Shown here in pieces: positions 1-5,076 of a stretch of 7,755 bases of DNA (positions within the stretch are counted from its first letter, which is position 1; each line of letters opens with the position of its first letter). The notes beneath the pieces are model-generated. The model did not search any database, had not been told where the DNA came from, and saw only the letters and a list, made by a program, of their open reading frames with translations. The DNA is taken from the NCBI GenBank assembly GCA_024404435.1, contig JAKSPW010000059.1:1-7755 (forward strand), read 5' to 3'. The position numbers and the translations under genes were made by a program. The DNA is from Clostridia bacterium (GTDB taxonomy: Bacteria > Bacillota > Clostridia > Oscillospirales > CAG-272).

Positions 1-101
1 CCATTCCCGGCGCGTCTCCCTTCGAGTGCGGGAATTATTCCGACATGGATCTCCCCGCCGCAAAAGCGAGAGCGAAAAAGTTTTTATCGGTTCTCACCTG
101 A
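1..101 (+). CDS. 3' end of an unrecognised gene (C-terminal ~32 residues)
   Basis: An open frame enters from the left edge and stops at the TGA at 99-101. The visible peptide includes ECGNYSDMDLPAAKARAKKF followed by a short hydrophobic end, which looks like a final amphipathic helix. I do not recognise the family from this tail. That it is a real coding end is supported by the second copy at 886-960, which keeps the peptide GNYSDMDLPAAKARA while its DNA differs at four synonymous third positions. The nucleoside phosphorylase gene begins 21 nt after the stop, in the same frame, so the two are probably co-transcribed and translationally coupled. The function is unknown. Confidence 0.75.
   Translation, partial: IPGASPFECGNYSDMDLPAAKARAKKFLSVLT
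28..73 (+). repeat. Direct repeat, copy 1 (46 bp, paired with 890-935)
   Basis: Positions 28-73 match 890-935 at 42 of 46 bases, at an offset of 862 bp. The mismatches at 35, 50, 53 and 62 are all third-codon positions and all synonymous (Asn, Asp, Leu, Ala). Similarity ends abruptly on the left side of the repeat and fades on the right, where the peptides remain alike in pattern (K-aromatic then hydrophobic residues and a final Leu). This copy lies inside the 3' end of the first, intact-looking gene. Confidence 0.9.
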
Positions 102-122
102 AAGGATGTCGGAACGGACGCT

Positions 123-890
123 ATGACTATGAACTACGACGCACCTATACTCGAGTTCGATGAAGCGGAAAACGCGATAATCGACCCGGAGGATTTTGTT
201 AAGACAGCGGGGACTTTCTCCTGCGACAAAGTGATCATGACTTTCTTTCCCGAAGTAATGGAAAAGCTGAAAAGTGACGGCACGATAATGCACGAAAAGA
301 CGATCGACGGCGAAAATCCCCTAACCGTATACCGCTTCGCGGACTCCGACGTGCTGATCGTGCTGGGCGAGGTCGGCTGTCCCGCCTGCGCCGGAGACCT
401 TGACCTCTTCCACGCGATGGGCGTGAAAAAAGTCATGTTCTGCGGAGGCGGCGGAGTCCTTGACCGCGACATCGCGGTCGGGCGTGTCCTCGTCGTCGAG
501 GGCGCGATCCGTGACGAGGGATTTTCATATCATTATCTGAAGCCGTCGCGGTACGTTTACACGGACGAAAAAGTGACGGAAAAGATCGCGGAGCATCTTG
601 ACAAAAAGAATGTTCCGTACATCAAGGGGCTGACGTGGACGACGGATGCGATCTTCCGCGAGACGGCGGGAAAGGTCGCGAAAAGGCGAGCCGAAGGCGC
701 AAAGATCGTCGAAATGGAGCAGGCGGGCTGCATCGCGGTCGCAAAGTACAGAGGCTTCGATTACGGCGCGCTCATCTACGGCGGCGACGACGTGTCGGGC
801 GGCGAATGGGACAACCGAAGCTGGCGGAGCCGCGACGGAGTCCGTTATGACCTCGTGATGATGTGCCGCGAGCTCGTTGACCTGATATAG
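123..890 (+). CDS. Nucleoside phosphorylase (uridine/purine phosphorylase superfamily)
   Basis: This 255-residue protein belongs to the PNP/UDP phosphorylase superfamily, which cleaves nucleosides with phosphate to a free base and ribose-1-phosphate in cytosolic salvage. Visible signatures are a Gly-rich segment near residues 82-111, GAIRDEGFSYHY at 127-138 (a loop whose Arg binds phosphate in relatives), VEMEQAG at 196-202 (the Met-Glu pair contacts ribose) and GDDVSG at 221-226 (candidate catalytic Asp). The length is normal and the C-terminal helix looks complete. Substrate preference cannot be told. ATG codons lie at 123 and 129. The GGA at 116-118 is better spaced for 129, while AAAGGA at 101-106 is far from both, so the start is uncertain by two residues. 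The gene sits between two copies of another gene's 3' end, which suggests insertion or rearrangement. Confidence 0.88.
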   Translation: MTMNYDAPILEFDEAENAIIDPEDFVKTAGTFSCDKVIMTFFPEVMEKLKSDGTIMHEKTIDGENPLTVYRFADSDVLIVLGEVGCPACAGDLDLFHAMGVKKVMFCGGGGVLDRDIAVGRVLVVEGAIRDEGFSYHYLKPSRYVYTDEKVTEKIAEHLDKKNVPYIKGLTWTTDAIFRETAGKVAKRRAEGAKIVEMEQAGCIAVAKYRGFDYGALIYGGDDVSGGEWDNRSWRSRDGVRYDLVMMCRELVDLI

Positions 891-960
891 CGGGAACTAT
901 TCCGACATGGACCTGCCCGCCGCGAAAGCGAGAGCCGCGAAATACGTTGAAATACTCTGA
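886..960 (+). pseudogene. Orphan 3' tail of a paralogue of the first gene
   Basis: Directly after the phosphorylase stop (888-890), the frame beginning at 892 reads GNYSDMDLPAAKARA and then AAKYVEIL-type residues up to the TGA at 958-960. This is the C-terminus of the gene ending at 101. The same frame has a stop at 883-885 and there is no start codon or ribosome binding site for it, so it can be made only by a +1 shift at the phosphorylase stop. I read it as a displaced or truncated gene end. The terminator that follows starts at the last base of its stop codon, as expected for the original 3' end of a transcription unit. Confidence 0.75.
890..935 (+). repeat. Direct repeat, copy 2 (paired with 28-73)
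   Basis: This is the second copy of the 46-bp repeat, 42/46 identical to 28-73. Its left edge coincides with the last base of the phosphorylase stop codon, so the repeat boundary and the gene boundary are the same point. It lies in the orphan tail. Confidence 0.9.
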
Positions 961-983
961 AAAAACGCCGAAAGGCGTTTTTT
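960..983 (+). terminator. Intrinsic terminator with GAAA tetraloop
   Basis: A perfect 10-bp stem, AAAAAACGCC pairing with GGCGTTTTTT, encloses the loop GAAA (970-973), and the T-run forms the tail. It closes the phosphorylase transcription unit. It begins at the final base of the orphan tail's stop codon. The A-tract on the left also makes it potentially active on the other strand. Confidence 0.9.
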
Positions 984-993
984 CTTATTATAG

Positions 994-1022
994 TTGCAAT
1001 TTTTTTCGGAATATGCTATTAT
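994..1022 (+). promoter_or_regulatory. SigA-type promoter of the lipoprotein gene
   Basis: TTGCAA at 994-999 and TATTAT at 1017-1022 are separated by exactly 17 bp, and TGC at 1014-1016 gives an extended -10. It lies between the upstream terminator and the lipoprotein start, with a 5' leader of about 40 nt. The match is by eye against the housekeeping sigma consensus. Confidence 0.7.
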
Positions 1023-1067
1023 TAGGACAGAACGAACCCCAAACTAATGTAAAGGAGCTCATTCGGT

Positions 1068-3236
1068 ATGAAAAAAATCATTTGTCTTATCCTTGCAATT
1101 TTCACGCTTGCGGGGCTTGTGTCCTGCGCGAAGGAAGTCCCGCCGATAAAGGACCACGAGCAGTCCTTCGGCTCACTTGACGGCGACGGCTACACGGTAG
1201 ATCTGCCCGCGGGCGCACTCGATCTTTACCGCGACGTCACGGTGACGCAGGACGGAGCGTGGCTCGATATCACCGCCGACGGGCTTGACACCGTGCGCCT
1301 TCACGAGCCCGTAACGGTCGAATTCGACCACGGGCGCGTGCCGCCGTCGGACTATCTGAAGTTCTTCGGTGTCTACGAGTACGAAGGCAGAGAATTCTAT
1401 ATCACGCCCGACCCCGACAGACTCGCGGACGGCGTGGTGTCCTTCGACATGTACCACTTTTCGCACGTCAGGTCAAAACTGCTCGGCGACGATGAAGTAA
1501 AGGCGAAAATGGCGAAGGAATTCGCCGCGCGCGAGATCATGAACGAGAACTCGTACGCCGCGGTGACCGAAGACAAGTCAACGGACGTTTACGCCTTCCT
1601 CGACAGCATCTACACGGCGCTTGACATCACCGACGACACCGCGAAGGGCAAGATCGCCCGCGCCGTGGTCGGTGAGATGAACGAGTCGCTCGGCAAGGTC
1701 GACTCGATGAAGAAGGTCACAGGCACCCTCACGGGCGTCGAGCTCGTGACGGCGATCCGGGACGGCGACACGACCGCGTTCACGAACAAGATCGCGGGTG
1801 TGGTCCTTGACGCCTATGCGAAAAACTGGAGCGACCTGTCAAAGAAATACGTCGGTGCGGGAGTCGGCGCCGTGCCCACAGCGATAATTAAGGCTATGGA
1901 AAGCGGAAGCTTCGCCGAGGGTGCCGAGGAGATCGCGAAGACTCTCGTCTCCGAGATACCGATAGTCAAGTACGCGAAGCTCGAGACCGAGCTGATCGGG
2001 ATCGCCATCGACGTCTGGAGCGACTCGGAGACCGAGCTTGCTTATCAGGTCTACTCGGGCAGCGTGCCGATCGGCACGGGCGGCTACACCGCCGAGCCCG
2101 GTGACTTCGACACGATCGTCGCCGAGATGCGCGGCGCGTACAGGCAGATCGTGCTGAACGCGAAGCAGAAGTACTGCGACGTCAACAAGATCTCGATGAG
2201 CGATCTCGACGAAGACAAAGAGCTTTCCGAAAAGCTCGAGGCACAGACCATGCAGTCTCTGAAGCGTCAGTTCGACACGAGACGCGCAAATGAAGACAAG
2301 ATAAACGAAGCGGCGGAGAAATACGAAAAGATCATCGCAAGCTTCGACTATAAGGATATGGATGGGGACGAGGACTTCGGTGTCCACCTTCTCACCGTCG
2401 GCGAGAGAGGATTTTCGCGCGGGGATGACCTCGGCTTCCGCATCGAGCGTCTGATGAGAGTCAGAGACGAAGTGATCGGCATGATCGGCGGAGACGATCC
2501 CGACAACCTCGACAGCGTCTTCGGTCCGCTCTCCGAGGAAGGTCACAACCGCCGCATCGCAGAGCTCGTCGACCTGTGGTACGCGCAGGAAAACGGAGTC
2601 GAGGGACGCCGTGCCGTCGCCGAGTTCGTTAAGGAAAACTACGGCGTCGACGTGCCGGGCTTCGAGTCCGCGGACTCCGAAAGCGGCAAGACCGACGGCG
2701 GGGACAAAGAAAAGAAGGACGACGATGACGACGACAATCTCGACAAGACCTACGCGTGGGAGCTCGTCGAGACCCGTGTTGACGTCAGGGATTCGACTAA
2801 CGGCTGCGAGTACTCCGGAACGGAAAACGAGCACGTCTTCAAGGTCACGGACAAAAACGGCTCTGCCACCTTCATCGGAACGTGCGAAACGCCTCCGGAA
2901 AAGCTTTACGTTTACCAGTTCTTTGAAGTGAAAATGTCGTATAAGCTCGCGGAAGACAACGGTGCCAAGTGGATCACCAACGCCATCATAAGGCTCGACG
3001 ACCCGGAGGTCGAGGTGGACAGCTGCACGAGTCATTCAAGCTCGGCAAGCAATATCGAGACCGGCGACTCGTGGATGTCGGTCAACAACTATGACGGCGA
3101 CGCCGACTACACCCTCGGCGGGGAAGGCACCTTCCGCGGGATGATGGTGCCCGCAAACGGAAGAACAAGGTGGGCGATCATCTTCGAGACCGACGGCATC
3201 TACACGAAGTGGATATACGAATACAAAAAACAGTAA
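1068..3236 (+). CDS. Large secreted lipoprotein of unknown function
   Basis: The 722-residue product begins with a lipoprotein signal: MKK, a hydrophobic core, and the lipobox LVSC with the lipidated Cys at residue 20, so it should be anchored on the outer face of the membrane. Residues about 40-133 run VDLPAGAL, a series of beta strands, then a HFSH ending, a pattern that resembles ZU5-like beta domains of surface proteins; this is a resemblance only. Residues about 140-530 are mostly helical and charged, with DMDGDED at 430-436 as a weak calcium-loop candidate. A Lys/Asp-rich linker with six consecutive Asp lies at 541-560. A second beta-rich domain fills 562-722 with Cys at 580, 606 and 653. 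The start is set by AAAGGAG at 1051-1057, 10 nt before ATG. The gene is transcribed alone between two terminators. No catalytic motif was recognised. Confidence 0.9.
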   Translation: MKKIICLILAIFTLAGLVSCAKEVPPIKDHEQSFGSLDGDGYTVDLPAGALDLYRDVTVTQDGAWLDITADGLDTVRLHEPVTVEFDHGRVPPSDYLKFFGVYEYEGREFYITPDPDRLADGVVSFDMYHFSHVRSKLLGDDEVKAKMAKEFAAREIMNENSYAAVTEDKSTDVYAFLDSIYTALDITDDTAKGKIARAVVGEMNESLGKVDSMKKVTGTLTGVELVTAIRDGDTTAFTNKIAGVVLDAYAKNWSDLSKKYVGAGVGAVPTAIIKAMESGSFAEGAEEIAKTLVSEIPIVKYAKLETELIGIAIDVWSDSETELAYQVYSGSVPIGTGGYTAEPGDFDTIVAEMRGAYRQIVLNAKQKYCDVNKISMSDLDEDKELSEKLEAQTMQSLKRQFDTRRANEDKINEAAEKYEKIIASFDYKDMDGDEDFGVHLLTVGERGFSRGDDLGFRIERLMRVRDEVIGMIGGDDPDNLDSVFGPLSEEGHNRRIAELVDLWYAQENGVEGRRAVAEFVKENYGVDVPGFESADSESGKTDGGDKEKKDDDDDDNLDKTYAWELVETRVDVRDSTNGCEYSGTENEHVFKVTDKNGSATFIGTCETPPEKLYVYQFFEVKMSYKLAEDNGAKWITNAIIRLDDPEVEVDSCTSHSSSASNIETGDSWMSVNNYDGDADYTLGGEGTFRGMMVPANGRTRWAIIFETDGIYTKWIYEYKKQ

Positions 3237-3243
3237 CAAAACA

Positions 3244-3274
3244 AAAAAAGTGAAGCGTTAAGCTTCACTTTTTT
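3244..3274. terminator. Bidirectional terminator between convergent genes
   Basis: A 13-bp perfect stem (3244-3256 with 3262-3274) around a 5-nt loop, GTTAA, has an A-tract on one side and a T-tract on the other. It can end the lipoprotein transcript on the plus strand and the HEPN-gene operon on the minus strand. The TGA of the minus-strand gene (3267-3265) and its last codons lie inside the stem. Confidence 0.88.
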
Positions 3275-3687
3275 GCTTCCCTGACCTTCGTCAGCCTGAT
3301 TTTTTCGATGCGTTTCTGCAGGTTGAACGTGCGCGTCTCATCCGCGCGGAGCCGTTCCGCGATCTCCTGAAATTTCAGCTTTCTGTCCCTCGCGTTCTTG
3401 ATGTAAACGTAATCGATAAAGCACTGATGGCACCAGTAATTCCGCATCTCGCGGATGCTGTCGAGCGTCTCGTAGTCCTCGTCGGACAGATCGGGAACGC
3501 CGTCGCTCGCGTCCGCTTTTTTAAGCTCGATAAGTATCCGCCCCATGCTCGCTTTTTCGAGCAGATCGACGTTCTCGTCGAAGTCACCGGGCTTCAGCGC
3601 GGCATAGATCATTCTGAGATCGTGCTCAATGCACTGCACCTCGAGCACGAGCTCACTGTGAGCGATCTTGAAAGCTTTACCTGTCAT
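3265..3687 (-). CDS. Small HEPN-like protein, candidate ribonuclease
   Basis: This 140-residue, mostly helical, charged protein carries MRNYWCHQCF at 81-90. The Arg82-Asn83-x3-His87 arrangement is the R-[ND]-x3-H motif of HEPN domains, many of which are metal-independent RNases in toxin-antitoxin, abortive-infection and CRISPR systems; others are non-catalytic. As in that fold, a long helix precedes it (about 11-57) and the motif starts a late helix. The C-terminal 40 residues are basic. The start is supported by AAAGGA at 3696-3701, 8 nt upstream. The gene overlaps the end of the MBL gene by 11 nt and ends inside a terminator. No nucleotidyltransferase (MNT) antitoxin partner is adjacent. 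The family assignment rests on one motif and predicted helices. Confidence 0.6.
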   Translation of the reverse strand: MTGKAFKIAHSELVLEVQCIEHDLRMIYAALKPGDFDENVDLLEKASMGRILIELKKADASDGVPDLSDEDYETLDSIREMRNYWCHQCFIDYVYIKNARDRKLKFQEIAERLRADETRTFNLQKRIEKIRLTKVREAKK

Positions 3688-4570
3688 TTAACGAATCCTT
3701 TCTTCTCCACAGCATAAGTCCGTCATCAAAATATGCTTCGACTCTTCCCTCGTTTCTGAGATACGAAAGATACGAGCGCACCGTGCTTCCGATCAGCGCG
3801 TGCTGCTCGTCGTTCAGCGTGATCCCGAATCTCTTTGAAACGTCGCGGAGAATATAGTCAAATGCCGAATTTGCACAGCATTTTTCGACCTCTTCGGCTA
3901 TCCCGCGAATTGACGCGATATTGAAATCCGCGAGCGGAGCTATGTCGTCCGTCGCTTCAGAGTGTGACGGAATGAACGTTTTACCCTTTAATTCCTTGAC
4001 TTTTTCGAGTGTCGCGAGCGTCTCTCCGACGTCCCAGATATACCCTATCCCGTACTTTTCATACGTCTCTTTTGCAAGTAGACAATCGCCTAAAAATATG
4101 TTCCCATCTGCGGTTTCATAGCCCGTCATATCGGGAGAATGGCCAGGGAGTTCAACGCACTTCATGCCGTCGGGGAGGCATTCTGCACTCAGAGGCTCTG
4201 CATCGCACTCCTCCGCCATCATGAATCTGTGCCTCAGCTCCGTCGGCGGGCACGCGCCCCAGAGGGACGTCGGCTCGAGGATCGGATGCGAGGTAAAGCT
4301 ATGCTCTATCCCTCTCGCGAAGACGCGGCATCCCGTTCTCATCTGAAGGAATCTGCAGCCGCCGATGTGGTCCGCGTGTGCGTGGGTGACGTAAACGGCC
4401 TTGAGCAGCCACCCCTCCTCCTCGAGGATGCGCAGGACCTTTTTGCCCGTCTGACTGTGATTTCCGCTGTCGATGACGACGCACTCGGCGCGTCCCGTTT
4501 TATGGACTCCGATCTTCGACGGGCAGTCGATATAATAGTCCCTGTCGGACAGTTTTACAAGCTCGTACAT
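3677..4570 (-). CDS. Metallo-beta-lactamase-fold hydrolase
   Basis: The 297-residue protein has a full MBL metal-binding set: THAHADH at 62-68 (His63, His65, Asp67, His68), His144 in LPGHSPD, Asp162 in FLGDC and His203 in PSHSE, consistent with a two-metal hydrolase. The order and spacing fit glyoxalase II-like or general MBL hydrolases. Residues about 258-290 (a helix, then RVEAYFDDGLMLWRR) resemble the small winged-helix tail found in some of these proteins. Substrate cannot be assigned. No signal peptide is seen, so it is cytosolic. The start lies 1 nt after the GtrA stop, with GGAAGA at 4579-4584 as a modest ribosome binding site, so translation is probably coupled. It overlaps the HEPN-like gene by 11 nt. 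Confidence 0.88.
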   Translation of the reverse strand: MYELVKLSDRDYYIDCPSKIGVHKTGRAECVVIDSGNHSQTGKKVLRILEEEGWLLKAVYVTHAHADHIGGCRFLQMRTGCRVFARGIEHSFTSHPILEPTSLWGACPPTELRHRFMMAEECDAEPLSAECLPDGMKCVELPGHSPDMTGYETADGNIFLGDCLLAKETYEKYGIGYIWDVGETLATLEKVKELKGKTFIPSHSEATDDIAPLADFNIASIRGIAEEVEKCCANSAFDYILRDVSKRFGITLNDEQHALIGSTVRSYLSYLRNEGRVEAYFDDGLMLWRRKDSLNDR

Positions 4571-4571
4571 A

Positions 4572-4988
4572 TTATTTGTCTTCCGCGAGGGAGTTCGTGT
4601 CGAGAGAATCTTTGAACACGACGAACCTCTGGAAAAGGAACTCTGTCACGAAATTGAAAAGCATATTGAGTACGGTAACAAAGTACTCGTTCCAGCCCCA
4701 CTTATCCGTGAGGAAAGCCTCGATATACGTGCTGATCGGCGTGAACACGAGATAATAGAGGAACACGAGCATCATCGCCTTCGGTACGTTCGACGCGCTC
4801 TTGAAGGTGTAGCGCCTGTTCAGCGTGAAGTTCCACAGAACGCTCAACACGAGCGCGATGAGATAGCTTACCCAGTATTTCCAGTGGAAAAGCTCGTTCA
4901 TCAGCGTGAACGAACCTATCTGTATCACTCCGGCGGACGCCGCGAAAAGAGTGTATTTGGCAGTTCTGATCAGTTCTTTTCTGTCCAT
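4572..4988 (-). CDS. GtrA-family membrane protein
   Basis: The 138-residue protein has four predicted membrane helices (about 11-30, 38-54, 70-92, 101-120) and the paired motifs typical of the GtrA/DPMS-accessory family: NFTLNRRYTF at 53-62 and NFVTEFLFQRFVVF at 112-125. Relatives help flip or position polyprenyl-phosphate sugars for glycosylation of teichoic acids, O-antigen or other surface polymers. No glycosyltransferase partner lies within the window. GGGAG at 4995-4999, 6 nt upstream, fixes the start. It is the first gene of a three-gene leftward operon. Confidence 0.88.
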   Translation of the reverse strand: MDRKELIRTAKYTLFAASAGVIQIGSFTLMNELFHWKYWVSYLIALVLSVLWNFTLNRRYTFKSASNVPKAMMLVFLYYLVFTPISTYIEAFLTDKWGWNEYFVTVLNMLFNFVTEFLFQRFVVFKDSLDTNSLAEDK

Positions 4989-5013
4989 TGTAATCTCCCG
5001 TACGTTTTTTTAC

Positions 5014-5042
5014 ATTTTATCACAAATCATCGTGTTTTTCAA
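5014..5042 (-). promoter_or_regulatory. SigA-type promoter of the GtrA-MBL-HEPN operon
   Basis: On the minus strand, TTGAAA (5042-5037) and TAAAAT (5019-5014) are 17 bp apart, with TGA just before the -10 as an extended element. The -35 box starts only 2 bp beyond the terminator of the upstream SLH gene, so the operon is insulated and separately initiated. Confidence 0.72.
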
Positions 5043-5044
5043 TA

Positions 5045-5072
5045 AAAAACTCCTGCCGGAGCAGGAGTTTTT
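5045..5072 (-). terminator. Intrinsic terminator of the SLH-protein gene
   Basis: A 12-bp perfect stem (5045-5056 with 5061-5072) encloses the loop CGGA. Read leftwards it follows the SLH gene stop by 4 nt and ends in a T-run, so it terminates that transcript. Confidence 0.9.
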
Positions 5073-5076
5073 ATTT

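Noticed and set aside
882..960. Programmed +1 frameshift extending the phosphorylase into the orphan tail
   Set aside because: The phosphorylase already has a complete C-terminal helix of normal family length. The tail belongs to a different gene, and only a 6-nt window is available for the shift with no clear slippery context. A displaced gene end explains the data better.
947..1180. Plus-strand open frame of 77 codons across the terminator and lipoprotein promoter
   Set aside because: It reads through a strong terminator and a promoter and overlaps the lipoprotein start in another frame.
1839..3035. Long minus-strand open frame (398 codons) opposite the lipoprotein gene
   Set aside because: It lies antisense to a well-supported gene with a promoter, ribosome binding site and lipobox. 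Its product is a featureless Val/Asp/Arg-rich sequence, as expected from the strong third-position GC bias of the real gene.
3265..3687. Classical HepT/MntA toxin-antitoxin pair
   Set aside because: No nucleotidyltransferase-like antitoxin gene is adjacent; the neighbour has an unmistakable MBL metal-binding motif set.
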